A stretch of DNA of 64,000 bases. Origin: Phytophthora colocasiae (Eukaryota; Oomycota; Peronosporomycetes; Peronosporales; Peronosporaceae). The notes beneath the pieces are model-generated. The model worked only from the letters and a program-made list of their open reading frames with translations, did no database searches and was not told the DNA's origin. The position numbers were made by a program, and so were the translations under genes. Shown here piece after piece: positions 46,513 to 57,298 of the stretch (positions within the stretch are counted from its first letter, which is position 1; each line of letters opens with the position of its first letter). The stretch spans positions 1,178,001-1,242,000 of the forward strand of contig JAGKQI010000049.1 of assembly GCA_018806915.1 (NCBI GenBank), given 5' to 3'.

Positions 46513-49500
46513 ATGGCGTCTGGTGGCCTCAATGACAAGCAACCAGTGAAATCTGAGATCGGCTATTCAAGTGGCAAAGCATTGATGGCTGACGGCTCAT
46601 TGGCGCTACATGATCACGTTTCAACTCGGTTGGATGCAGCTTTTAAAGACAACCAGGCTCAGATCCAAGTGCGTTTCCAGGATGTATCACTCTCTGCTGA
46701 TATTATGGTGAAGGACGTTGCGGAACGAACAACTGAGCTGCCGACACTGCCAAATGAACTTGTCAAGAGCTTCCGCAAGCTTCGCGCGAAGAAGCACTTG
46801 GTCAAGAAGCAGATTCTTAAGAACGTCAGTGGTGTGTTCAATCCAGGGACAATCACTCTTGTGCTGGGTCAGCCTGGATCAGGCAAGTCGGCTCTGATGA
46901 AGGTGTTAAGTGGGAGGTTCCCAGTAAAGAAGAACATCACGATCGAAGGAGAAATGACGTACAACGGGGAGAATTTAGGAGAACTGCGCAAGCGACTGCC
47001 TCAGTTCGTGTCTTATGTGCCCCAACACGACAAACATATCGCCACATTAACAGTGAAGGAGACGCTGGAGTTTGCTCATGCTTGTTCCAGTTTTGAACAA
47101 GATGAGAAGTTGATGGTTGGAAGTCCTGAAGAGAACGAAGCGGCTGTTAAAGTGGAAAGAGCCATGGTTAAACATCTTCCTGAAGTGGTGACACAACAGC
47201 TAGGGCTTTTAAACTGCGAGAATACGGTGGTAGGCGACGCGATGCTGCGTGGGGAGTCTGGGGGAGAACGAAAACGAGTTACGACCGGCGAAATGCAGTT
47301 GGGCAACCAGCAAGTTATGTTCATGGACGAAATCAGCACAGGTTTGGACAGTGCTGCAGCTTACGATATCATCGCAACTCAACGCAGTTTTGCCAAGAAA
47401 TTCAACAAAACGGTGGTAATTTCACTGCTGCAACCATCTCCGGAGATTTTTGGGTTATTCGACAACGTTTTGATCCTCAACGCCGGTCGAGTCATGTACA
47501 ATGGACCGAGAGAAGACGCTCTAAGCTACTTTGAAGGTATGGGGTTCAAACGTCCTCCACATCGAGACGTCGCTGATTTTCTGATGGATCTCGGAACGAA
47601 GAAACAAGTGCAATACGAGCACGAAGTGGCTGTGATTCCTCGTACCCCAAAGGAATTCGCAGAGGCGTTTTCTCGCTCTGATGTTTATAACCACCTCCAA
47701 GCAGATGTCAAAGCACCAGTACTACCGAAGCTACTGAATGCTAAAGAGCAGTTCATGAACCACTGCCCACCGTTCTACCATGGATTCCTTGCGAGTATGG
47801 CTACACTGATGAACCGCCAAGTGAAAATGACTGTCCGTAACACTGCGTACTTGAAAGGTAGGGGCTTCATGGTGGTTGTCATGGGGCTTCTGAATGGTAG
47901 TGTGTACTACCAATTGGATATGGCGGATGCTCAGATCGTACTTGGGATCATCTTCGCTTCTGTCATGTTCCTGTGTATGAGTCAATCGGCTCAAATTCCC
48001 ACGTTTATGGCGACTCGAGACGTATTTTACAAGCAACGAGGCGCCAATTTCTACCGAACTGCGTCCTACGTGTGGGCTAATTCAGTAAGTCAACTCCCAC
48101 TGGCAGTACTGGAGAGCTTCGTCTATGGATCAATGGTCTATTGGATGTGTGGCTTCGTTCCAACTGCAGGTGCCTTCCTCCTGTTTGAACTGACTGTGAT
48201 CTTGACGATCCTGGCTTTTGCAGCATTTTTTCTCTTTTTATCTGCTGCAGCACCTGATCTTCATATTGTAGAGCCCATTTCAATGACGACTACGCTGTTT
48301 TTCATCCTGTTTGGTGGTTTCGTGATCACAAAAGAGAACATTCCGGACTATTTGGTGTGGCTTTACTGGTTAAATCCTGTGGCGTGGTGTGTTCGCTCAC
48401 TGGCTGTGAGTCAATACAGCGATTCTCGCTTCGATACGTGCAAATATGGTGATGTGAACTATTGTGAGAAGTACGGGATGACTATGGGCAAATACTCCTT
48501 GAGTCTGTTTCAAGTACCGTCGAAAACCTACTGGATCTGGTACGGATTGATCTTCATGGTGGTCGCCTACGTCTTCTTCATGTCGTTATCTGTGTTTTTT
48601 CTCGAATACCGACGATTTGAAGGACCTGAACACGTTTTTCTCGATGAAGAAGACAAAACTACGAAATCATCTACACATGGCTACATTCAAGCTAAAACAC
48701 CTCGAAACGGAGCTCCCGCGGTGCTGGATGTATCACCTCCACGCGAATCAAACTTTATCCCAGTTACTATCGCCTTCAAGGACTTGTGGTATACTGTAGC
48801 AGACCCATCGAACTCGAAAGGAACGATCGATTTACTCAAAGGAATCAGTGGTTTTGCAGAACCAGGTACAATCACAGCACTTATGGGCTCTTCCGGGGCT
48901 GGTAAAACCACGTTAATGGATGTTATCGCTGGTCGCAAGACGGAAGGGAAAATCCAAGGTGAAATCCTCTTGAATGGTTATCCAGCTACAGATCTCGCAA
49001 TCCGTCGATCTACAGGGTATTGTGAGCAAATGGACGTTCATTCCGTAGCTTCTACTTTCCGTGAAGCGTTGACGTTCAGTGCGTTCCTACGTCAAGGCGC
49101 TGATATCCCTGATAGTACGAAATTTGACTCAGTTAATGAGTGTATTGACCTTCTCGACATGGAATCGATCGCTGATCAGATCATCCGAGGAGCTTCAACG
49201 GAGCAGATGAAAAGACTAACAATTGGTGTGGAATTAGCAGCACAACCAAGTCTCCTCTTTCTAGATGAACCTACAAGTGGTTTAGACGCTCGATCGGCAA
49301 AGTTAATCATGGATGGTGTCCGTAACGTTGCCGATACGGGAAGAACGATCGTTTGTACAATCCACCAGCCTTCAGCTGAGGTTTTCCAAGTGTTTGACAG
49401 TCTTTTACTGTTAAAACGAGGTGGTGAGAGTGTGTTTTTCGGTGATTTGGGAGAGGATTCGTCCAAGTTGATCAGCTATTTCGAAGGAATTGATGGTGTC

Positions 49501-50577
49501 CAGAAGATCAAAAGTAGCTACAACCCAGCTGCATGGATGTTGGAAGCGATTGGCGCTGGTGTAGGCAATGACAATGCGGATAAAACTGATTTCGTGGCTT
49601 TATTCCGACAGAGTGAGCAGTTCCGGTGTTTACAAGCGAGTTTCGACCGTCTAGGGCTGTTTAAACCGTCAGATACTTTACCCCCACTGGAATTTGGAGA
49701 TAAACGTGCCTCAACGAACTGGATGCAGATGAAGTTGTTAACCAAGCGCTTCTGGGATTTATATTGGCGAACGGCATCGTACAATTTGACTCGGTTCTGT
49801 ATCTTCACTGGCTTGGGAATTATCATCGGTATCACGTACACTGGGAGTGACTACACGTCGTACCAGGGTATCAACTCCGGGATGGGAATGATGTACATGA
49901 CCATCACTTTCGTAGGTGTCATCTCGTTCCATAGTATTCTACCCATTGCAGAGGAAGGTAGAGCGTCGTTTTACCGAGAACGAGCCGCACAGACGTACAA
50001 CGCGTTTTGGTACTTTTTGGCTTCAAGTTTGACGGAAATCCCTTACGCTTTTGCTGCGACGTTGCTGTTTATGGTAGTATACTACCCGTCGGTGGGATTC
50101 TCAGGAGTTGGGTCTTTCTTCTTGTATTGGTTCAACATGTCACTCCACGTTCTACTTCAAGCATATATCGGGGAGTTCATGATGTACATTCTACCCAGTA
50201 TGGAGGTCGCTGCAGTGCTGAGTATGCTGTTGAACACCGTCTTCTTCCTCTTTATGGGCTACAACCCACCAGCGAACTCCATCCCATTGGGCTACAAGTG
50301 GCTCTACCGTATCACGCCTCACACTTACACATTCGCTATCTTGGCGTCAATTGTGTTTGGAGACTGCGAAAACGATTCAGATATTGGATGTCAAGTCATG
50401 ACAGGCCCACCACCTTCCATTGCAGACGACACGACAGTTAAGGGTTATTTGGAGGACGATTTCCTCATCAAGCGCAGTGAATTGTGGATGAATTGCGGGA
50501 TAATTCTCGCCTTCATCGTCTTCTTCCGACTCCTGGCTTTACTGTCTTTACGATACGTGAACCACCAGAAGAAATAA
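46513..50577 (+). CDS. full-size ABCG/PDR transporter
   Basis: The protein has 1354 residues, intronless; the first ATG in frame is at 46513 (MASGGLNDKQ). The order is NBD-TMD-NBD-TMD. NBD1 has GQPGSGKS (119-126), signature GESGGERKR (about 247) and Walker B VMFMDEIST (about 268). NBD2 has GSSGAGKTT (about 792), a degenerate signature STEQMKRLT and Walker B LLFLDEPTSGLD (about 915). Each TMD shows about six hydrophobic segments, with a Cys-containing loop (DTCKYGDVNYCEKYG) before NBD2. PDR pumps export drugs and plant defence compounds at the plasma membrane. ACTTCATTTGTCAAGTTGCC at about 46473 may be its initiator. Confidence 0.97.
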   Translation: MASGGLNDKQPVKSEIGYSSGKALMADGSLALHDHVSTRLDAAFKDNQAQIQVRFQDVSLSADIMVKDVAERTTELPTLPNELVKSFRKLRAKKHLVKKQILKNVSGVFNPGTITLVLGQPGSGKSALMKVLSGRFPVKKNITIEGEMTYNGENLGELRKRLPQFVSYVPQHDKHIATLTVKETLEFAHACSSFEQDEKLMVGSPEENEAAVKVERAMVKHLPEVVTQQLGLLNCENTVVGDAMLRGESGGERKRVTTGEMQLGNQQVMFMDEISTGLDSAAAYDIIATQRSFAKKFNKTVVISLLQPSPEIFGLFDNVLILNAGRVMYNGPREDALSYFEGMGFKRPPHRDVADFLMDLGTKKQVQYEHEVAVIPRTPKEFAEAFSRSDVYNHLQADVKAPVLPKLLNAKEQFMNHCPPFYHGFLASMATLMNRQVKMTVRNTAYLKGRGFMVVVMGLLNGSVYYQLDMADAQIVLGIIFASVMFLCMSQSAQIPTFMATRDVFYKQRGANFYRTASYVWANSVSQLPLAVLESFVYGSMVYWMCGFVPTAGAFLLFELTVILTILAFAAFFLFLSAAAPDLHIVEPISMTTTLFFILFGGFVITKENIPDYLVWLYWLNPVAWCVRSLAVSQYSDSRFDTCKYGDVNYCEKYGMTMGKYSLSLFQVPSKTYWIWYGLIFMVVAYVFFMSLSVFFLEYRRFEGPEHVFLDEEDKTTKSSTHGYIQAKTPRNGAPAVLDVSPPRESNFIPVTIAFKDLWYTVADPSNSKGTIDLLKGISGFAEPGTITALMGSSGAGKTTLMDVIAGRKTEGKIQGEILLNGYPATDLAIRRSTGYCEQMDVHSVASTFREALTFSAFLRQGADIPDSTKFDSVNECIDLLDMESIADQIIRGASTEQMKRLTIGVELAAQPSLLFLDEPTSGLDARSAKLIMDGVRNVADTGRTIVCTIHQPSAEVFQVFDSLLLLKRGGESVFFGDLGEDSSKLISYFEGIDGVQKIKSSYNPAAWMLEAIGAGVGNDNADKTDFVALFRQSEQFRCLQASFDRLGLFKPSDTLPPLEFGDKRASTNWMQMKLLTKRFWDLYWRTASYNLTRFCIFTGLGIIIGITYTGSDYTSYQGINSGMGMMYMTITFVGVISFHSILPIAEEGRASFYRERAAQTYNAFWYFLASSLTEIPYAFAATLLFMVVYYPSVGFSGVGSFFLYWFNMSLHVLLQAYIGEFMMYILPSMEVAAVLSMLLNTVFFLFMGYNPPANSIPLGYKWLYRITPHTYTFAILASIVFGDCENDSDIGCQVMTGPPPSIADDTTVKGYLEDDFLIKRSELWMNCGIILAFIVFFRLLALLSLRYVNHQKK

Positions 50578-50614
50578 GGAATTAACTCCTTTAAATACCT
50601 TCTTTTTTTCCATT

Positions 50615-50985
50615 CTACCTAGTCGTCCTCCACTTCTTCATGAAACCTTCCGCTCCGAGAAGAATGTATTCACCGTATAGATTGAACATATTCATGAATT
50701 TCTCGTTGGAAGCCCTTGCCAGAACCGCTCCAGCTGGAGTTTTGACTATTTCACCCAGTGTATGACCCTTCCATCTCCCGAACATTTTCACCATGGACGG
50801 GCCATTTTGTCGGCCAGAATGTTGGCCACCTTGTCAACCAAGTCATCGGCCTTGTTGACGTTCACTCTCTCTTCTTCATTTGAACGTCTCAGGAACGTTT
50901 TGTTTTCTGTCAGTGACGTCGACATCGAGGTAGTAGCATAGCTTGCGAGTAGAACGATCGACAGGAGGAAGTAGAGCACCCTCAT
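50615..50985 (-). pseudogene. RxLR-type effector gene, frameshifted
   Basis: The ATG at 50985 starts a good signal peptide (MRVLYFLLSIVLLASYATT). At residues 30-33 the RxLR position reads TFLR, and EEER follows at 37-40, so the first Arg is lost. The frame stops at 50788-50790, while the adjacent frame remains open for about 60 more codons down to TAG at 50615-50617 with Trp/Tyr/Phe-rich effector-like sequence (MFGRW, MFNLYGEYILLGAEGFMKKW). A single-base shift around 50790-50810 explains this. It is a secreted host-directed effector by class; this copy appears inactive. Confidence 0.75.
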
Positions 50986-51227
50986 AGGGAGAATTAACGT
51001 CTTGTGTAGCACAATGTTGATTGCCAACTTTTAGACGCAATCACAAGAAAATCCCATCGTCGTTTTTGATCCTCCATCGTGTGGTTGTACCTCCCCGAAA
51101 ATGACATGTGAGCCCACTGACGTCACCAGTCCAATTTTCAGTTGCGCAAAAGAAACAATTGTTCATCAATGAGAAGAGGAATTGTCAAATTAACTCACTA
51201 CATAATAATTCCAGCTTCGGGGTTTCC

Positions 51228-51833
51228 TTACAGCGCCTTGCCCGTGGCTCGGAACGCCTTGATGTTCTCCTTGGCCGCAGCCGACACGCGTTTGTACAGT
51301 TCTGGACGGTATCCAAAGGCGAATAGAGCTTCCAATAGAACAAACATGGGTGCAGTGACCAGCGCTTGGTCCAAACTGTCAAACAGCGCCGGTTTGCGAC
51401 GTTCGAACACTCCGTGGCCAATGAACTGCATGATCCACGCGAAACAGTGCACAGCCAATGCAACCTGCCAGCCTGGACGTTCGAAGTTGTTGGGCGCGTA
51501 CACTTGCACGAAGAAATTGGCGAATAGGTAGCAGATGAAGATCAGAACAGCGCCAATTGAGCCGGCAATGCGGTCCAATTGGATGTACCAGATCATGTAG
51601 ACACCAGCCAAGATGCAGGACGGATTCAGCAGTATGTATTGGCCATAAGGTAGCGAAGAAATGATACTTGGTGGTTCGGCGAATGGTTCAAGTGATGCGA
51701 ACATACAGAGCGCAGAGATGAAAATCTGCCAGATGCAGGCGAAGTGGATGTACTGGTTGATCTTGTTGTCATGGTACGACAGGTAGAACGTCACTTGTTT
51801 CTCCAGGTCGAAGCGGTCTGCCCAGGCTACCAT
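51228..51833 (-). CDS. DUF962/Mpo1-like membrane protein (2-hydroxy fatty acid dioxygenase family)
   Basis: The protein has 201 residues. The ATG at 51833 (MVAWADRFDLEKQ) is in good context; no ATG lies further upstream in frame. Family hallmarks are YLSYHDNKINQYIHFACIWQ near the N-terminus and HCFAWIMQFIGHGVFERRKPAL in the second half, with conserved His residues thought to bind iron. Four to five membrane segments are visible. Yeast Mpo1 degrades 2-hydroxy fatty acids in phytosphingosine breakdown at the ER; a similar role here is by family. The C-terminus is extended and basic. Confidence 0.9.
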   Translation of the reverse strand: MVAWADRFDLEKQVTFYLSYHDNKINQYIHFACIWQIFISALCMFASLEPFAEPPSIISSLPYGQYILLNPSCILAGVYMIWYIQLDRIAGSIGAVLIFICYLFANFFVQVYAPNNFERPGWQVALAVHCFAWIMQFIGHGVFERRKPALFDSLDQALVTAPMFVLLEALFAFGYRPELYKRVSAAAKENIKAFRATGKAL

Positions 51834-52100
51834 GGTAGAGTTGAAGATTTTCTGCGACGTGTGCACACTTGAAATTTGACTTGTCACGCTTGAAGTGAAT
51901 TTGGGAATGGATAAAACTGAGCAGGAGGCTGGATGCCACTGACTTTTTGACTTATTGAGAAAAATGACATCTGATTGGTAGAAAGTAAGATATCACCGCA
52001 ATCGATTGGTGGAAACAAAGACACGCACAGAGACGGGACTCATCTGATCATGGACTAAACCAGCACTTCAACATGAAATATTATTTATGAAGATTTTTTA

Positions 52101-55100
52101 TTATGAAGACATGGCAATTTCTTCTAGTGCGGCGAGACTCTTTGCCACACTTTCAGCTCCAGTTACCAGACAATTCAGTAGAAGTTGCTCTTCCATCGAC
52201 GTGCGTTCATATCGATTGTCTGCCAGGAGCCACTCCGCATAAGCCGCTTTCATGTGCACAACAACTTCCAATGTGGTAAAATCCTCGATGTTCAGGACGT
52301 CATACTCGCGTCTAATGAAGATCGACGCATTCTCCGATGTGAAGATGCTCGTTCCATGGTGTTCTTTCTCCTGTGCCAGCTCACTAGCGACCTCTTCCGG
52401 TAGATTCTCTTCAATCTTCGTCAGAAGATCCCCACACTGTAGTGCAGACGCTCTTGGCTTCACTCGTCGATAAACTTCAACCTCGAGTTTAAGTCCATGC
52501 TCAATAGCATTCGTAAAGTCCTCGAAGGATACTGTAGTACGACCAGGTTTCCCCACGACATCCATGAACTCCTGTACGTATTTTCTGATCTGCTCCTCCC
52601 TTACAGCCCCAGACTGAGCGAAAATAGTCCCAAGCATCACAGCCACATCGTCAGCATTTAACTCTCCACTGCAGTCTTTATCTGCAAGACGAAAGGCTTC
52701 TTTCATTTGCATGAAAAGGGCAGTTTGGTCTGGATCGGAGTAGCAAAAAGCGTCACTGAAGATCATCTCCATCGTCTCAAAGTTATCACGGATTAAGGAC
52801 TGGAAGTGGGTAGTTGAGACCTTCCATTTAGTATGACTGTCGACATCGTCATCAATATTGGTACCGTCGATATCATCCCGAATATCTCCGGGATGAAGTT
52901 TTACGCGGTTTTCAGTCACTCGGAAGTGGAACCAGCGTAAAAGTTTAAAGAGTAAGTAGTTATTGTTCAGTAGACCATGGGAAATCTCCAGCACACGTCG
53001 ATATTTCTCCGCTGAGAAGTGCGGGCGCCACAGTAAAGGCTCCACCATGGCTTCAACCAGTAACTGGCGTTGCTTTTCCAGTTTATCCGGTATTTCCACC
53101 ACCAACATCCGTCGAACTTGAGCCATACGATCTCCATCCATTGCAACAGAACTCGAGAGGTGGTGTCCGAATAACTCTTCGAACGCTTTTTGGTGAAGTT
53201 TGAGAGTATCCAAAATATTGCGACGAAGCATTGAAATGGCGCTTTTCGGGAAAATAAACGTTTCCACCGATATGAAAATGACCACAGCGACCGAAGTCTG
53301 AGCAAGACTCGAGTATGACGCAATTGCAATAGATCCCGAGCTGTCAGATCCGTTAGGGTAGCAGATATCTGTCTGTCGCAGTAGTGTGTCTGATGCCACA
53401 AAGGCTGCAACCATACCAGCGTAGGCCCCATAGCCACGTCCAAAGTAGACATACATGCACATCCCAACCCAGATAAACATCACCACGTCCGATAGTACAA
53501 TGCCTAACACTTCTGGTTCGCAAATGTTTACGAAAAAGAACTTGAAGACGGACGGTACGATACTTCCTGCGACTACACCTCCCACTCGGTTCACTGTGGT
53601 TCGGAACGAACTCCCAATTGTTTCACACATGATGTACGCGATCGTGGACGGAACGGAAGCACTGAAGCCGTAGACACCCACGCTGAAGGCTACCCCTGCT
53701 ACAATTGCCACTGTAATCTTGAATGCGTTGATCCACATCGCCGGGTTTGAGTAGTAAACTGGATCGACGATTTTCCTCAACGATTTCCTCACAAACGACC
53801 GCACACGATGGCCATCGTCGTATTTCCTACTGTTGTGCGATTGCTGGAAGTTGATGAGAGTACTACAAAAGGAGTTGAGCGAGAACAGGAAGAGATTCAG
53901 AGGTGCATTTCCTGCCACTTCCTCCACAGTCACTTCGCCCTTCCGTAAAGTGCGGTTCTGAATTTTCCGAAACTTGTACAAGGCCATTTCCACTTGATTT
54001 TCTAAGGCACCTAAGGTCTTCAGATCGAGATCTGTTCGATAATAACAACATTCATCAGATAGATGACAGTTGTAGTGGGAAATTGGTACTTACGAGGGGA
54101 CAGAGCGTGAACTTCGTGCGAAATTTCGTTCAGTAGATCATTTGACCGCGTTTGAATGATGTAAATCTCTCGTTTCAGCACCGACATGTACGTCGTATGC
54201 AGATTTCCATACTCTTCGAGACGCATGGCGTAACTCAAAGTACGTAGATCTGCAATCAGCGAACCCACTAATTTGATATACGTCCGACTCATGACTCGGT
54301 TGAAATGCAGAGGATAATGAAGACCGAAGCACTGTTCCCACCATGCATCCTCTAGTAGTGACGTTATTCGTCTGTACCGTACTTCAGCGTCATCTAGTTT
54401 TCGGTTGAGTCGTAATTTGAGAAACTCCATGTTTTCCACATTCTTGTTCTTGAAACAGTAGGAATCCATGATAATATTCAGCACTTCCAATAATTCCCCA
54501 GCCGACTTTTTCGAGTCTTCTCGTAGTTTTGTAATAGCACTAGTATTTACAGAAGCGTTAGATACACCATTCCATCTACTACAATAAGAATAAACTTACA
54601 ATATCGGGTAGGGAAAGCACATGGTGACCACTGATATCAACGCACCAAGGACACCGACAACAGCGAATACCCGTAGATTATGCAAAATGTTGCTGGTATC
54701 GAAGAGCTCGTCATCTACACGTTTTAGCTCGCCAGAACGGAGAGGATTGGCTGGGTTAATGATCGTCAGAGCTACAAACACAGTCGTTAGTACAGTTACG
54801 AAGGATCAGTACTCTTCGCTACGTATACTCACTGAAGTAGGCGTTCGTTCCCACAGCATACTTCCGGGTGTTCGTTTGGAATGGTAATACCATCACAACG
54901 ACAGTGAATACAACAATCCACGGTAAAGTTGTGTACAGATTCGGAACATTGATCCAGTACCCACTCGAGTTGAAAGCTTTGTCGATCCTGTAGTAATTTT
55001 TGTATGGGTCCTCAGATTTACTGTCGAAGCGTTCGACTTGGATGAAAGTGAACAGCACATAATTGTACAAAAGCGCCACGCCAACGCCAGAAACCCCTTG

Positions 55101-55662
55101 ACAAACCTCACGAAGCGTACCCCCAACATTGTAAGCCATCGAGAAGATGACCATAATTGCACAGTAGCTTAAACCTCCGAGATAGTACCAATCTGGAAAG
55201 AACATCCACTTCTTGTCGTAGGCATGGGTAGGGTCATACTCTTCGTCGCGGGTCTGAATGATCGAAGAAATGACCACTGCGAACGAAACTCGTAGCGACA
55301 ATTCTGCATTCAACCAGAATGCTCCTAAAACGAGTGATAAGTTAAGTGAACAGAACTCTTCGCCTCGATAACACAAAACTCTTACGGCGAGGACTTAAGA
55401 ACCCCTTTCGTTGCTTGTCGACGTTAATGCGCAACTTAGTGGCGGTCTCGCAGGCAACATCAGTGCTGCTGGTGAGTGTGCGTGAACGTTTCAGAGGTAT
55501 TTGAGAGTCTGTGTCAGGCGGACCTGGGGCATTACTACTGTAAATTAGAAAAGGAAGTCTGGATTCAGAATCTTTGTAGACGTACGTGGAGAGAACACCG
55601 GTGTCTAAAGTTTCTAGTCTGCTAGAAGCTTGCATCGTGTGTGGACTTCCGAGAACTGGCAT
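52101..55662 (-). CDS. FUSC/ArAE-like membrane protein with EF hand (five exons)
   Basis: I join five exons on the minus strand: 55386-55662, 54833-55324, 54600-54771, 54094-54539 and 52101-54031. All four introns are 60-62 nt with GT..AG ends, and phases agree throughout, giving 1105 residues. There are two membrane modules. The first (from GAFWLNAELSLRVSFA) has about six segments. The second, after a long helical domain, runs from WINAFKITVAIVAG and resembles the fusaric-acid-resistance/aluminium-activated malate transporter type. An EF-hand loop (DKDCSGELNADD) lies in the C-terminal cytosolic part, suggesting calcium control. Substrate unknown. The fold assignment is by pattern only. Confidence 0.75.
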
Positions 55663-55767
55663 TGTTTGCCTGCGGTTTTTGGGTGTGGTCTATTAAAGGA
55701 TTCATATTCAAGCACTACGTATCTCGTACACTCGATGCTTTCACCAATTCACCGAATCGGTTAGGGA

Positions 55768-56107
55768 TCACCGCCCGACCTTGACCAGCGCTGACTCGCC
55801 GTGCTTGAACATGTCGTCGACCTCGGACTTAGATAGTTTCAGCCATATCGTCAGACTTTTCTCCCAGAACCTCGTTCAGCCAACCGAACGTGCGGACGTC
55901 ATCTTTGTCGAGCTGCTCCTCGTCCTTGTCCTCTTTGTGGGCCCTCAGGAATCGGCCAGTGCTTCCAACAGCGGGAATCTAATTCACAATCGAATTCACA
56001 GCATTTAATGCGTTCAACTTGGAGAGCGAGGCATCATTAGCTGCCGTGGTGTCCAGGGTCGAAACAAAGGCAGCAGTTACTATGATGAGAATATAGCTCA
56101 GACGCAT
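55768..56107 (-). pseudogene. RxLR-dEER effector gene with internal stop and frameshift
   Basis: The ATG at 56107 starts a typical signal peptide (MRLSYILIIVTAAFVSTL). An in-frame TAG at codon 43 (55979-55981) precedes a canonical RFLR at codons 52-55 (55943-55954), followed by DEEQ (55913-55924) as the EER-type element. The frame then ends at a TAA near 55837-55839, while the adjacent frame stays open to TGA at 55768-55770 with effector-like sequence. There are at least two lesions, so it is non-functional. Neighbours are the FUSC-like gene downstream and an inverted-repeat-bounded segment upstream. Confidence 0.8.
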
Positions 56108-56910
56108 GGTTCTTGTGTTGGGAAGAGGAGGTTGGAACTTGTGGGAGAAATTTGCAAGTGGGTTTGGCGAGAACTTCGTCAATTGACGGGATATAATCTC
56201 CGATGGTGATTGCGGAAATCCGTTCGCAAATGCGATCACTCCATGATCACGGATGGACTCCATCCGTGATCATTGCTCTTCCCATCCAACAGCGATATTG
56301 CCAGAGGTTGGAGAGAAGATCATGAGATCTTGTTGATACTGTGGAAAATACACACTGCGATTGTGTTCCACTGAACGTGGAGACTGCGCAATGACATTTA
56401 CTTCGGCGAAACACAAGCGGTGGCACCAAGTATTCCGAACATACAGGCTTCCTTTCGAAGCCATTATCATTTTTTTTCTTGTTTCGAGGATGGAATATTG
56501 ATGGCGAAGCGCTTAATCGAGTACTTACGCGTTTGGGTTTTGAGCCTGAACGTTTCCAAATCTTCCAACGCGCGAAATTAGAATTGATACAAACGTAGTA
56601 ACATAGGTCTGCAAGACGACTGTCCTCTAATAGTTAATCAACTACTTTCTTCTCCATCCGTGATCATGGACAACAGTAAACGATTACATATCATGTACAG
56701 TACTAGTATTAACGAGTTGTGTCACAACGGATCATGTTTCTCGATCACATTGTCCGGTTCTACATACAGCCTTGCACAAGATCGCCCTAACCTTTCATCG
56801 ATCGCCCTAACGTTAGGATCGAACCAACACCCGAGTTGAGGTTGACGATCAACCAACCACCCGACGTCCACGCTTAGCTGTAGAGTGAACACTTGCCAGC
56901 AATGGATTAA
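56108..56910. other. intergenic region between two RxLR pseudogenes
   Basis: No gene is supported. It holds the inverted repeats described separately, and a stretch at 56490-56590 coding VLTRLGFEPE in one frame, similar to 35770-35840. The motif GTTAATCAACTA.TTTCTTCT at 56633-56652 is shared with 35951-35970. Confidence 0.5.
56240..56670. repeat. segment bounded by 18-bp inverted repeats
   Basis: TCCATGATCACGGATGGA at 56240-56257 is repeated inverted at 56653-56670. The left arm is also the first half of a 31-bp hairpin (56243-56273). This may be a small transposon end pair; no clear target duplication is seen. Confidence 0.5.
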
Positions 56911-56930
56911 ACCACTTTGCAATTTGCTTC
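56911..56930 (+). promoter_or_regulatory. oomycete Inr/FPR core promoter
   Basis: CCACTTTGCAATTTGCTTC fits the initiator (CACTTTG) plus CAATTTGC flanking element, about 37 bases upstream of the RxLR ATG at 56967. Confidence 0.6.
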
Positions 56931-56966
56931 TCCAAGTATCCTCTCCAATACCCTTTCCAAAACACC

Positions 56967-57298
56967 ATGCGTCTAAGTGTGATTCTTCTCGTGGTTGCCG
57001 CCTTTGTTGCAACTCTGGGCCCTACTGTCGCAGCCAGTGATGGGAATACCATGGTTGCTACAGCCAAAGGTATCGCAAGTACCGTTTCCTGAGGATTCGC
57101 CAAGACAAGTACACCGTCGAGGATACGCGTGAAGAAGAAGATAGTGATGACGAAAAAGAAAGCGACGAAGCAGAAGAACGAGGGTGGTTCGGGGAGACAT
57201 CTACAGCTTTAAGCGCATTCAAAAAACTCGTTTCTCAGTCAGGCGATGACCTGGTTGAGGCTGTCTCGAACCTGAGCAAAAGCGCTCTTTTCAACTAG
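56967..57298 (+). pseudogene. RxLR-dEER effector gene, frameshifted after the signal peptide
   Basis: The ATG at 56967 gives a signal peptide (MRLSVILLVVAAFVATLG). This frame stops at 57090-57092 (TGA). The RFLR motif (57083-57094) is in a different frame, which is open to TAG at 57296-57298 and contains the acidic stretch ending in EER (57173-57181), then a Trp-containing short effector domain. A frameshift between about 56990 and 57083 separates secretion signal and effector. A good core promoter remains, so decay may be recent. An assembly error is the main alternative. Confidence 0.75.

Noticed and set aside
55781..56008. 75-codon plus-strand frame with a hydrophobic stretch
   Set aside because: It is antisense to the RxLR pseudogene's RFLR and acidic region.
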